Positions 9,110 to 19,241 of a stretch of 64,000 nucleotides of DNA are shown here, piece after piece; the stretch's first letter is position 1; each line of letters begins with the position of its first letter. The stretch is taken from assembly GCA_014529385.2 (NCBI GenBank), contig CM043944.1:61566748-61630747 (forward strand). Direction: 5' to 3'. Made by a program: the position numbers and the translations under genes. Under the pieces are notes generated by a model. The model worked only from the letters and a program-made list of their open reading frames with translations, was not told the DNA's origin and searched no databases. This DNA is from Adiantum capillus-veneris. Taxonomy: Eukaryota > Streptophyta > Polypodiopsida > Polypodiales > Pteridaceae.

Positions 9110-11280
9110 GAGTGCCTTTTCTTTTGCACAACTGGTTTTACCCCTTCCTTCAGCTTAATATGATGTTCCACCACTGTAATGCCTGTGATTCTTTCATAGT
9201 TGTCAATGAACAAGTTAGGAAATCCCATCAACATTTGCAAAAAACTATCTTTCTCCTCAAGTGTTAATTCCGTAGACAACATACCCTTCAACCTACTTCC
9301 TCCTAGGCCAGGTGATTTTCTCTCCTCTTCATTGGGTTTCCCTTTTGGTGATGGATCACCAGTTGTGCTTACCCTTTGTGGATCCTTCATAATGATACCC
9401 ATCACATCAATGGAACTGTCACTTTCGTCGATGGATGTGGTCTCCTCCTCAGAACTGGAAGATTCGCTAGTGGTTTCATCTGCCGATGTTTCCAGATTCA
9501 TTTCCTTCTGCTTGCCAATCCTCATGTCGTAGTAGATTGTCTCCCCTTTCTTACCGGTCATGCGTAGAAGGCCAGTACCCCAGTCCTGTTTTGCCTTCAT
9601 GGCCATCAACCATGGCCTTCCCAAAATTAGTGGATAGCCCTCCCCCTTAGTAGGCATTACAAAAACATCTACCTCTACCTCAATGTTGAAAGCTTTGATT
9701 TTCACGGCACTTACCACACCCACACACTTTACTTTTGCATTGTTTTCCATCTTTGCCTTGCATGGAGAAGGCCTGTCAACCTCGATCCCTAATCGAAGCA
9801 TCATAGCTTCACTCATTACACAGATTTGTGCACCTCCATCAATGTAGGTGTTTCCAACCCTCTTTCCTTTTATGTTTACATCGACAATCGGAAGGATGTC
9901 ATCCATGTTGCATCCCGAAATTTCTCCGGCTACCTTTGTTTTGGAGCGTCTTGTACTTACCATTTTAGACCATTGTCGCCTTACTTTTGGTGCAAGATGT
10001 AGCAGTTGTGGCCATGTAATCTTCGGTCCTTGCTCTGCCACATCCAATGTTAGATCATAGGGCTTAGAACTTTCCCCTAGCTGGAAGTCGGTGATGCCCA
10101 ATTTCCGTCGTGGCCTGGATGGCCTCTTGCTAGTTTCTCCTCTCATGCTTCTCTCATCATCTGATTGTGTAGCTTTCTTCCTCCTAGCTCTTTTCACAGT
10201 CATGGCTTCAAGTGGTTCTAAAAAGGTTACCTTCTCCTTACCCTTGTCCCTCTCCTTTGCTCTGGGTGGATCCACTACTATGGCTTTTCCTTTCTCTTCT
10301 AGCCTTATGATGTTTACAGAGCAATTAGGTGGTGAGGCTGGTGGAAGAGGTGGGATGGATGCTTGTAGTGGTGTCTGGGGTGGACGTAGAATTTGTGTTG
10401 GTGGGGGTGGTGCTCGGGGTGGGGGTGTTCTTTCTCTAGGGGGTGACAATTGGTTCCTCCTACCTCCTCTATTATAGTTTTGTCGTGGTTTGGGACAGTA
10501 GTACATACCGTGACCGTCTTCTCCGCAGTTGTAGCAATGATACTCCCTGTTTTGTCGTCGTGTTCTTCCAGGGTCTTGATCTCTTTCTTGACTCCTCCCT
10601 TGCTGTATTAAGTGGACAGACAAATTCTGCAGTTGGTCAGTAATATGGGCCAACATATCTTGTTGGTCATCTCTTACCCCAAGAGACGGTGGTGGTGATA
10701 TGGTGGTTGTCGTAGTTGCTGGTCGACGCAATGTTCCTGCTTCTGTTGACTCGGTTTCTTTGGCTTTCATTCGCAGCTTCTTGTCCTTAAGGCAAGCAAT
10801 CTCAACGGCTAACTCGTACGTAGCCGAGAATCTACCTTTCACCTTCTCCTTGAGAAGCGGCCATAATCCATGCGTGAACCGATCTTTTTTTAGAAAATCG
10901 GGTGCAGCTTCCCCCCTAGCCAGTGACTCAACCCACCGTTCCCACAAATCCACAAATTTGGACTCATAGGTGGCATATTCTAAAAGACCCTCCTGCTTCA
11001 AGTCTCTCAACTTGTCCCACAACTTTTCTGAAGTGGTACCTCCCCCAAAGCGCCTCTTAAAAGCGGTTTTTAAGGGTTCCCAGTCATCCTTGGTTGCTTG
11101 TGGAAGTACATTGTACCATGATCTAGCTTCTAGCTTCATGAGATGCTTAAAGATTCTAACCCGGGATTCATCCGTATCTTTGTTGCTCACTACACATGCT
11201 ACTTCAAAGTCATCTAGGAAGTCTGTTACCAAATCCTCCCCCTTCTTTCCTTTAAATGTTGGAAATGCTACACTTGCCAT
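9097..11280 (-). CDS. Gag-protease polyprotein (element A)
   Basis: Read from the ATG at 11278-11280 (MASVAFPTFKGKKGED), 727 residues; an in-frame Met ten codons earlier is less likely because gag of element C starts at the equivalent MENVSF. Residues 1-180 are a capsid-like gag domain with RSWYNVLPQ and FKRRFGGG blocks. A CCHC zinc knuckle, CYNCGEDGHGMYYC, lies near residue 248, followed by a Pro-rich and a basic Lys/Glu-rich stretch. The protease near residue 478 has IDGGAQICV, where most relatives have D-S/T-G-A, and later LILGRPWLMA. The tail has an acidic Ser/Glu cluster. DGG is shared with B and C, so it is a lineage trait rather than damage. Confidence 0.9.
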   Translation of the reverse strand: MASVAFPTFKGKKGEDLVTDFLDDFEVACVVSNKDTDESRVRIFKHLMKLEARSWYNVLPQATKDDWEPLKTAFKRRFGGGTTSEKLWDKLRDLKQEGLLEYATYESKFVDLWERWVESLARGEAAPDFLKKDRFTHGLWPLLKEKVKGRFSATYELAVEIACLKDKKLRMKAKETESTEAGTLRRPATTTTTISPPPSLGVRDDQQDMLAHITDQLQNLSVHLIQQGRSQERDQDPGRTRRQNREYHCYNCGEDGHGMYYCPKPRQNYNRGGRRNQLSPPRERTPPPRAPPPPTQILRPPQTPLQASIPPLPPASPPNCSVNIIRLEEKGKAIVVDPPRAKERDKGKEKVTFLEPLEAMTVKRARRKKATQSDDERSMRGETSKRPSRPRRKLGITDFQLGESSKPYDLTLDVAEQGPKITWPQLLHLAPKVRRQWSKMVSTRRSKTKVAGEISGCNMDDILPIVDVNIKGKRVGNTYIDGGAQICVMSEAMMLRLGIEVDRPSPCKAKMENNAKVKCVGVVSAVKIKAFNIEVEVDVFVMPTKGEGYPLILGRPWLMAMKAKQDWGTGLLRMTGKKGETIYYDMRIGKQKEMNLETSADETTSESSSSEEETTSIDESDSSIDVMGIIMKDPQRVSTTGDPSPKGKPNEEERKSPGLGGSRLKGMLSTELTLEEKDSFLQMLMGFPNLFIDNYERITGITVVEHHIKLKEGVKPVVQKKRHSWLR

Positions 11281-11363
11281 GATTACTGAGAGAGAGCTAG
11301 AAAGACACACTGCTTAACTTGCAAAAGTTTTTTTCTTCTTTACAAGGAGGCGTGTATACCCTC

Positions 11364-12065
11364 TTATACTAGGACATAGATTAAAACTTCAAACGGTACA
11401 TTGCCTTGTACCAAAGGTAAGACAAATGGTTGATCTGATGCCAGAACCTCAAAAAATCGATCCCCACCCAACATGGTGTCAATGACGTGCTGGTAGTGAG
11501 CCTTCAAATCCAGTATTACCTTGATTGAGCGTACACGTGTTGGTCTGTGTGATCTGTCTTGAGGTAGGTTGTACTTATTCATGTGAAGCTTAGAGGTGCT
11601 TAGTCACTGTCCAAGCTTGTGGGAGGGGGTGGTGTTCTTTCCTAAAACAAACTCAGTAGATCCCTAGTTTCTCTAGTGAGAGTGTGAGCCAATGATTCCG
11701 TTATCTGTGCTGCAGCATCAAGTGCGACTTGAAAACTGACTGTGATAATTACCTCGATGACTTGAGTTACCCGATTCTCAAAGTAGAATAGTGTTGATTC
11801 TCTATTGTGTAGAGCTCCTTCCATTTTGTTGTTGTGGGTTAGTTGTAGGTTGCGGACATGGTTTCGACCTTCTCCTTCTTCTTCTTGGCACTTGGCTTAT
11901 GTATATCCACTGGGTTTGACGTGTTGGTTGACTTTCCCACTGCAAATCGATTACCGTTACGCCTGGCACTCGAGCTTCGATGGAGATGCGGAGTTCGTCT
12001 AGTTGTGCTTGGAGCTCTTCTTCTTCTGTCGTCCAATTAGCAAATCCTACTAGCCATTCATCCAT
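11364..12065 (-). pseudogene. ORF1 upstream of gag (element A), broken
   Basis: Three minus-strand pieces lie between PBS and gag: 12065-11802 starting MDEWLVGFANWTTEEEE, 11824-11642 with STLFYFENRVTQVIEVI, and 11582-11364 ending PFEVLIYVLV. They are in different frames, so one protein seems to have been broken by indels. The first piece resembles the start of element C ORF1 (MDEWLQEFSNW), and the last resembles a piece of element B (39163-39408, ending FDVHVFVLI). Ogre-type Tat elements are known to carry an ORF of unknown function in this position. Its function is unknown here too; no catalytic motif is visible. Confidence 0.65.
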
Positions 12066-12118
12066 TCACAATAGTTTAGGGGTTTCAGCATTGTAAACTG
12101 AAGGGTTTCATGAAAAGA

Positions 12119-12136
12119 TCCGCAATGGAGGCACCA
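12119..12136 (-). other. Primer binding site of element A
   Basis: Two bases after the 5' LTR end (CA at 12139) the minus strand reads TGGTGCCTCCATTGCGG, the place and TGG start expected of a tRNA primer site. Element C has the related TGGTGCCCCCACACTGAGG at the same place. I do not assign the tRNA. Confidence 0.65.
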
Positions 12137-12312
12137 AATGACGGGAGCAAAGCGAACCCCGAACCCCAACGGCCTCTAAAACACCGGGGACCGAATGGCG
12201 CGCCTCGAGCTTCAGCGGCTAGGACGCAAACAACACACCACCATAACAAAGTTTTTATCCAAGAGAGATGGATGCTTGGGAGTAATGATGAAGAGGAAAG
12301 GAAATGCGATCA

Positions 12313-12353
<41 letters not shown>

Positions 12354-12518
12354 GGGAGGGGGTATAGCGGCTTATTACTTAGGCACCACAAAAGGATGGC
12401 GAATCTGCACACCCTTCACACATACACAAGCTCACTCCAAACACAAGACTAGGTGGCGATTCCGCACACCTCACATGGGCAAAACATTGCAAGAAAAAAT
12501 TCTCACAAAACCTCAAGC

Positions 12519-12524
12519 TTTATT
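12519..12524 (-). promoter_or_regulatory. Poly(A) signal AATAAA in A LTR
   Basis: AATAAA on the minus strand about 310 bp downstream of the TATA-like box, conserved in the other A LTRs (for example near 44589). It would place the R/U5 border shortly after it. Confidence 0.5.
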
Positions 12525-12825
12525 TAGAGAATAAGGCGATGAAATGGGGAGCATAGGGTAGGGGAATGAGAAGGGAGAGAGTGGTAGAGCACATGGCGGA
12601 TAGGTGGGAGTTGATGGCGAAGACTCGCATGAGGGTTATGGCCATCATCCTTCATTTAGTTGCCCTTCATCTTCCATAGCCAAGGGTGTAGAGGTCATGC
12701 TCAAGACAAGCATGGTGATTGCGGTGATGGTGATGGTGTGGGTGTGTGTGTGTGCACTAGGCACACACAGTGCATAGTGTGTTCTTTGGTGATGTTGTGT
12801 GTGTTTTTGTGTGATGGTGACCCCT

Positions 12826-12835
12826 CTTTATATAG
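12826..12835 (-). promoter_or_regulatory. TATA-like element in A LTR
   Basis: The minus strand reads CTATATAAAG, flanked by GC-rich bases, about 820 bp into the LTR. The same box is kept in all three A-type LTRs (near 5190 and at 44277), which supports it as the U3 promoter. A transcript start would be expected some 30 bp further on. Confidence 0.6.
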
Positions 12836-13652
12836 GGGAGGAGGGGGGGGAGAAATTCTAGAATTTAGAAATGAAGAAATCATTATCTACATAGGCCATG
12901 TGACTGTGGGCCCCACTTGTCTGGCTGTGTGTATATGTGCCAGAACAGCAGTCTCATGAGAGAGAGAGAGACTAAGAGAGAGAGATGGGTTGATGAAAAA
13001 AAAGTGAGAGGTGACATGGAGAATAAAGTAATTACAAGAGGGGAGAGAGGGGAGTGTGCTCAGAGGTGAATCTGTGTGCAGATGTGTGTGAACACAAGAA
13101 AAATCAGGTAACCACCGGGTGGGAATGGGTCTGTGGGCACCTTTTTCAGTGAAACTGAGTGTGTGTGAGTGTGGGGGAGGTTATTTAGCTACAAGACAAG
13201 AGACATGGCGCCCTTTAGAGAGAGAGGGGGGTATTTGGGTCATGGGATATGATAGGAGAGAGAAAGAGGCGGTGGGGTATACTATTTTTGAAGATAGGAT
13301 AAGTTGTATGTGAGTTAGGGTGCATTATTGGTGAGAGGTGGGGTAGCTTGAGGGGAGAGAGAAAGGAGAAAGGACAAAGGGAAGAGAGAGGGGGTTGACC
13401 TTTTGAGTGGAGGAGAGGAAAAGGGACACCCGGCAAGGAACCAGTGAAGAAAAAGGAGGCAAGGTGGGGATGGGCTACCCCACAGGCATGAGGTGGCCTA
13501 TTTTACCTTTCTTATATATTTACATAATCATACTTTATTTTTTCTTACTTTTTCCAATGCCTTTTATCACTCCCTCCAAAAGAGGGGGTTTTCATGGGGT
13601 GGGGACGAGAGAAGAGGGGTATGGGAGCTTGGCTTGTGAAAAGCCCCCATCA

Positions 13653-14380
13653 CTTCCTTTGTGCTCGTTGCTTTGCTCCTTTGTGCTCCTTGCTTCCCTT
13701 CAAACTATTTCAAATATTTCTTTCTTTGTGCTATTTGCTTCGCTTCGAACTTTCTGAAAGATTTTCTCCTTCATAGTCTTGGAATCGTTTCTAATCTTTG
13801 TGATGTCGTCTATGATGCCCCTTGCTATATCTCTGAGCTCTTGTTTAAGCGTATTACCTAAGTCCTGCATATTGAAGTGTCGGGGACGGAGATAAAAGAT
13901 GGAGAAAGGAGGAGAAGGCTGCAGGTGGAGAAGGAGAAGGGGAGAGGCAGGAGCGGTAGAGATTAAAGGTGGACTAGAACGCAGAATGAAAACGGGTTCT
14001 AGTCCACCCTTAATCTCTACCTGCTCCAGTCTCTCCCCTTGTCCTTCTCTACCCGCAGCCTTCTCCTCCTTCCTCCATCTTCTATTTTCATCCCCGACAC
14101 TTCAATATGCAACACTTAGGTAATATGCTTAAACAGGAGCTCAGAGATATATCGAGGGGCATCATGGACGACATCACAAAGGTCAGAAACGAAACCAAGA
14201 CTACAAAGGAGGAAATCTTTCAGAAAGTCCGAAGCAAAGCAAGTAGCACAAAGAAAGAAATCCTCAAAAAAGTTCGAAGCGAAGCAAGAAGCACAAAAGA
14301 AATAATCCTCAAGAGCACAAAGGAAGAAATTGTCTACACAGATCTCCAAATCTTCATGATCGTTCTCCAAATTTAGTGTT
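13653..14380. repeat. Long inverted repeat with 15-nt loop (hairpin locus)
   Basis: The left arm 13653-13980 and the right arm 13996-14380 are imperfect reverse complements. The innermost stem GTAGAGATTAAAGGTGGACT pairs with the sequence at about 14001-14020, and the loop is 13981-13995. The left arm's outer end continues at 4388-4446 beyond element A. The right arm reads as a lysine/glutamate-rich, coiled-coil-like frame (14107-14376, repeats of KEEI.KKVRS.A.STK) and the left arm encodes a related frame on the other strand. The locus could be a foldback transposon or a duplicated gene fragment capable of making a long hairpin RNA. Confidence 0.8.
14107..14376 (+). pseudogene. Coiled-coil-like ORF in the right inverted-repeat arm
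   Basis: The 89-residue frame contains near-repeats of about 13 residues (TKEEIFQKVRSKASS, TKKEILKKVRSEARS, TKEIILKSTKEEI), rich in Lys, Glu and Ser with regular hydrophobic spacing, which suggests an amphipathic helix. A truncated copy recurs at 19247-19390 as the start of the second 5-kb duplicate. I recognise no family. Its position inside an inverted repeat makes a functional protein doubtful. Confidence 0.3.
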
Positions 14381-16590
14381 GCAATCGGTTTATTTTTTAA
14401 GATTTTGAATGTTTATTATTATTAGCTACTAGAAAATACAAATCTCACAAAAAAAAAGGTACTTTTAGCCTTCATGATTTTTGGTCATTTTATTAGCCAT
14501 TTACAACATAATTTTCATTGCTCTCCCTTATTTTATAAATAGTATTAACATAAAATCCATGTTCTTCTTTAATCTATGTGGTTTTGCTTGCTGTTGCTTG
14601 CTCTGCTTAACTTTGTATACAATATTGGCATAAAATCTGCATTCTTTCTTAATTTGAGATTTGTAGGACCTATGTTCCACAACCAACGTAATCTTCTCTA
14701 AAGCGGTTGAAATCTTGTTTTTTTACACTATACGTTCCACAATGTTGCCTTGGTGAACCATACACACAATTTTACAAAGAAAAAGTTTTCAAAGCCCTTC
14801 AAGTGATCAAAACGATCCCTATGCAAAGATTAGTGAACACATCATTCATCCATGCCAAGAACATGCAAAGATATTGCTTGAATGTGTGGCTCACAAGTCA
14901 TTCTTTGCAGCATTTGTCAACCCAAATGACATCTCTCCCATAATAAACAATATCCCACTTTATAGGAAAATTTTCATGGGTTTGCCTCTACAATTGTGTC
15001 CTTTTATATCCCACTTTATAGGAAAATTTCCATGGGTTTGCCTCTACAACTGTGATCTTTTTTTTTGTTATTATTGTTGTCCGGGTTCAAGCTAACTGGT
15101 TGAACACCCATCACAATTATCGTACAAAACTTACCTATCCTTTTGATCATATAGAACAATAAGGAGTAGTGAGGCAATTCTGAATCCTCACTGAGAGCTC
15201 CACCCACATCGTGCTCGTGACTTCTCTTCTTCTCCCTCTCACTCCGAATGCACCTCGCACGCTTTAAGCGATATCAGAGGTAGAGTGAAGGCCTTGCATC
15301 ATTGCAACATTGTGACGAAGATTGCGATCAAGCTGCAGAATTCGCACTGTTTTGTAGCAAAAATTTGATTGGATAAAAGGTTAATTTTCAACTTCTTCGT
15401 GATCTTTACTGGAAACATAGTGGTTTACAACTTTTCAATTGAAATTTTTTCCAAATTCAGCACCGATTTTGTTGTACGTTCGATAGACTACCTGCAGGTC
15501 GAGGTTAGATAGTTGCAGATTTTTATAGATCTATTTTGATCTACAAAAAGAACACATTTCACACCCATTTTGTGACTCTTGACCATTTTTTTGAGACCTA
15601 AACTTTGCAGAAGGAAGTTTTTGTGAATTCCGAACACTTTGAAATATATTGATTGACTGGTTGTAGGGTGTTCACAAAATTGCAGATAGATATGCAGACC
15701 ATGTATGCATATTGTAGTGTTTTAGAGTGCTTTTTAAGCTGATTTTCTATATCCAGAGAGCTCGGATTTGCGATCACCTTTGGCAGTGATAAGTATTATA
15801 GCTCTAGTGGGAGATTTTAATACATATGGTTTATGCATGACTAGAACTTGAGAGTGCTTGTGCTCTATTGAAAGCGTTTTACACTTTGTAGGCATCTAGT
15901 TTTGTGCTTTTTCTTGCATACTCATTGGTGCCTATTCGGATGCATGTCCGATGATTTTGTAGTGATAGTTTCACATTTTGGATGTACATTGTATTGTGGA
16001 TATTGCTATTGTACGACATTGTGGAGTCGATTTTGGCTTGTTTTGGCAGTCCCGGTTGTTTTTGAGACTTGGTCCAGAAGAGCTTTTTTTGAGACTATGA
16101 CTAGTCTTGTCTATATAATCTTTTGCGAGGGTTGTTGCATGGAGTTTTTTGAAGCTAAGCACTGGAGGCCTGGTTACCCAATGTGAGGTGGATTAGGTTG
16201 CTTGAGATCCCCATTCATGGTGATAGCCAGTTTTCAAAGATCAAAAAATCATAAAAGAAAAAGAAAAAAACCGCTTCTTTTTCCCTTTGTCCGAAGCACG
16301 TGCAACATGGCCGATAGCCCCGGCAATGCCTTGGTCGATCTAAGTGCCACAATTGGCCCAATTCTAAAGAGGCCGCAACTCGGAGCGTAGACCACCCTCA
16401 TGGCCTCCAGCACCTTGAAAAGAAGGTTTCACGACTTTCGCCCATGGGTACTAACCCAAAGGGCAGCCTTATCAAGATAACAAATTTTTTTCTTCCCATA
16501 GCAAGCAAGGCCGCCACCTTCCCTCCTTGCGCTCGCAACGGGGCCACGACCCTCCCCCTCTCCCTCTTGCTTGGCACCACCACACTAGGC
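14381..16590. other. Non-coding, retrotransposon-leader-like sequence (copy 1)
   Basis: No gene is supported. A 40-bp phrase around TCCCACTTTATAGGAAAAT with CATGGGTTTGCCTCTACAA occurs twice in tandem (14956 and 15008). The part 15995-16135 resembles the leader of element B at 38690-38830, with shared words such as ATTGTACG, AGTCCC and GACTTGGTC. It may therefore be the leader of a decayed Tat-like element whose coding part is absent. The short frames here are not convincing. The same content recurs at 19396-21605. Confidence 0.45.
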
Positions 16591-16597
16591 CACCACT

Positions 16598-16600
<3 letters not shown>

Positions 16601-16648
<48 letters not shown>

Positions 16649-16955
16649 GCGGCTCAAGTGGCCTGCCACCGCCCCCGTACCCCTGCTTATCCTCTTCCCC
16701 CGCCCCTGACACCATCCCCTCATCTCGGCCCCATGCTCTCTCGTTCCCTCTCTGGCCAACTCACCGACGTCACCTGGCCTTCATGGCCCCCGTCACCCAC
16801 GTGATGCCTTGTATCACCCCTTGGCTCTGATTGCATCACCCGTAGGTCACGCCTTGACCCCCCGCACGTTGCCACACACACTCCCCCCCAAACACACTCA
16901 CCCTCCCTCTCTCACTCTCTCTCACACCCTCTTTGGCCGTATGAGCCAAAAATGG

Positions 16956-16997
<42 letters not shown>

Positions 16998-17195
16998 CCC
17001 CCCCCCATACACACACACACACACACCGCCTCTCTTACCCCCCCTCCCCCCCCTCTCACTCTCTCTCGCCCTCTCAGAGTCTGCCCGCCATTACTTACCC
17101 ACACACCTCACACCATCCCCCAACACTCTGCTCGTTCACTCTCTCCCTCACTCTCGCTCACCCTCATAGCCCTCCCAAACAGTAAAAATGACCAA

Positions 17196-17233
<38 letters not shown>

Positions 17234-17330
17234 GTTTCCATACATACATACACAGACACACACACACACTCACAAACACATACATACACACACACACACA
17301 CACACACCTATATACACTACACACATAAGC
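16601..17330. repeat. Microsatellite block (CT)n, (CA)n in copy 1
   Basis: Runs of CT at 16603-16645, 16963-16997 and 17199-17229, and CA runs at 17011-17027 and 17252-17308, separated by C-rich sequence. Frames here are low-complexity artefacts on both strands. Confidence 0.95.
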
Positions 17331-17371
17331 ACACGTACATAATCACATACGCAAGCACCAACAATGCACAT

Positions 17372-19241
17372 CAGGGATTTCATTGACCTAATCACGATTG
17401 TGCGATTACGTTAATAACTATGGTATTTACACAAGATAATCATGTGATCACGTTAATTGTTAACGTGACTTGGATTATGACTACAAAAACCCTTAGGGCT
17501 GGTTAGCCCGCAGGACTTTCAATTTTTCCATACGGTTCCCGCCGGGTTTTTTCATTTTCTTCACAGGCCCGCCGGGAAAATGAAAAAATCCGGCGGGAGT
17601 AATTATATATAGTAAATAATGTGCTTATCGCGGTCCTTTAGCTAGGAAAATCCTTGGGGAGTGTATCCGACTGCCGGGTATAGTCATCTCCTTGTGAATT
17701 GACCTAAGGTTACAGAGTCACAGGTCCTTTTTTTCAGGCCGAACGTGATTCTTAATTAGGTAATCACTTCTAAAAAAATTTAATTCCTTTACCAAACATA
17801 AAGGTACAAAACCAATACAATTGAAAATGTGGAGAGTCATGTTCATTACGACGAAGCCATTGGTATAAATGAGGACTGTAATTGGTTTTAGAAGATGAGC
17901 ATATGTAAATGACGAGTCGATAGTCAAGGGTTGGATGTCTTGTACTAGTGTACTGGGCATATAAAGATTCTTGAAGTCTTGCATTTTTCACCATCATAGA
18001 TTTGAGGACATATACACTCTCACTCCACAATATAAGAGCGATAATCCTTAATTGGGTGAAAATAGATTTTATATATTGAATTGGTTGCATAAGGGGGCTA
18101 CAATCCTTCACTAGGTACAAGTAGTCCTCAATTGTGTGATCATATTGAATATTTATTTGCCTTAGTTTATGCTTTGGTTTATACATAAAGTGCATTATGT
18201 ATTACGATAGATTATTAGTGCATGAAATGACCAATCATAGATTTTATTGCTTTCGTTTGTTTTTTGCAAACAACTGACATCGTTCAATGTAGAACTTGAT
18301 TATTCTTTGTAGCATTTGAAATTAGATGTATCTTATTGTTTGCAAATCAAAGTGGACATATAAATAATCATAATAATAATAATTGCATTGAGAAATTCAT
18401 AGCATTGTTGTACTTATTATGCCGTGAATACAGTGTATTGCAACGTGTATGTTTGCTCACAACATAGGTGATCTATCGATATGGGGATTAACTAGCATGC
18501 ATTGAAAATCTCATATTGTGTATTTTGGTTACTTTTCATAGTGAATGGTTTTTTAATATATATTGAAAATAAAAAAAATGTTTTAAAAATTGAACATCTG
18601 TTCTTTTGTCTTCAGTATTAATTTAAAAGAAATGGAGAAAAATGTGGGCACAAGTGGTATGAAGAAGCCAAAGAATAAAAAAGCTCCTAACAAAGAGTGG
18701 GATTATGCTCACAACATGCGGCCAATATATGGAGTGGCAATGTAAATTTTGTCTCACAACAAAATCATGTGGTGCACCACGTATTGGGGACCATTTTCTA
18801 GGTAGCGTTAAAAAGAGTTGTAAGAAATGTGAACATCCTCAGGCACCTGCAATTGCAAAGCATTTGAGAGAAGAGCTCGCCACAAAGGGTGGCAAGAGAC
18901 AACAGATATATAGCTCTGTGGCTGCAAGTCAAGAGTTGTAAGAGCCAAATATTAACTACGTAGATCATGTGGTGATGCCAACTAACCTTGGAGAACAGCC
19001 TGGGCAGATCGAGGAAATTTCAAGCATCATTCCTTTTAAGCGTCACAATGAAGGTGGATTTGGTCAAATGCGTCAAAAAACATTACATCAAAGCTTTCGA
19101 GTGCAGTCTCTAGAAGAAGCACAAACTGCACTCGCCTAACCAATATTCTTCATTGAAATTGCTTTGGTCATGGTAGACAGCAATCATTGGAAGGCTGCTT
19201 TGAAGAAAATCGGTGAGTTTGGCTGAGGATTTTCAGCTCCT
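17372..19241 (+). mobile_element. Truncated hAT 5' end (duplicate copy)
   Basis: It starts at CAGGGATTTCATTGACC and contains the same subterminal hairpin and BED-finger coding region as 22441-24310. It stops abruptly at the duplication junction inside the transposase gene. It cannot be autonomous. Confidence 0.75.
17538..17600. repeat. Subterminal GC-rich hairpin of hAT 5' end (copy 1)
   Basis: TCCCGCCGGGTTTTTTCATT pairs with its near reverse complement ending AATCCGGCGGGA, leaving a loop rich in GGCCCGCCGGG. The same hairpin is at about 22606-22669 in copy 2. A related, weaker form is present near the opposite end (34955-35000). Confidence 0.7.

Larger units (their letters stand above)
4447..13652 (-). 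mobile_element. Tat-like Ty3/gypsy retrotransposon, element A (9.2 kb)
   Basis: It is flanked by two long LTRs with TG...CA ends (the outer TG is mutated at the left copy). Inside, read on the minus strand, are PBS, ORF1, gag-protease, RT-RNase H-second RNase H, integrase and a polypurine tract. The second, archaeal-type RNase H before integrase and an extra ORF before gag are hallmarks of the plant Tat clade (Ogre/Retand-like). The direct flanks both read CTTC, a 4-bp target duplication. The inferred empty site is confirmed by the matching uninterrupted sequence in the right inverted-repeat arm. Coding damage is limited to one small frame-disrupting deletion near 9100, one UAG at 7034-7036 and breaks in ORF1, so it is a fairly young copy. 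Confidence 0.92.
12139..13652 (-). repeat. Element A 5' LTR (right copy)
   Basis: TG...CA ended LTR (on the minus strand it starts TGATGGGGGC and ends CCCGTCA). It lacks a 35-bp block present in the left copy and in the nested copy at 43444-44982, so this is a deletion in this LTR. A (GA)n run lies at 12318-12350. The rest is nearly identical to 4447-6024. Confidence 0.92.
14231..19241. repeat. 5.0-kb direct duplication, copy 1
   Basis: The segment from CCGAAGC at 14231 to TCAGCTCCT at 19241 recurs at 19247-24310 with only scattered substitutions and microsatellite length changes. The position offset is 5015 bp on the left and 5069 bp on the right of the microsatellite block. The junction between copies is CTCAGCCGAAGC. 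Copy 1 ends in the middle of the hAT transposase gene, so copy 2 holds the original continuation. Confidence 0.92.

Noticed and set aside
9097-9135. Programmed -1 frameshift between gag-pro and pol in element A
   Set aside because: No proper slippery heptamer is present, and the intact linker in element C shows that A has a small deletion here.
9200-11317. Plus-strand frames across the gag-pro region of element A
   Set aside because: They are antisense shadows of a clearly homologous gag-protease.
15265-15290. GATATCAGAGG read as a tRNA-Met primer binding site
   Set aside because: The match to TGGTATCAGAGC is partial and no LTR end is visible directly upstream.
16472-17342. Ser/Pro/His-rich frames on both strands
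   Set aside because: Low-complexity microsatellite translation, duplicated at 21542-22464 with length changes that would shift frames.
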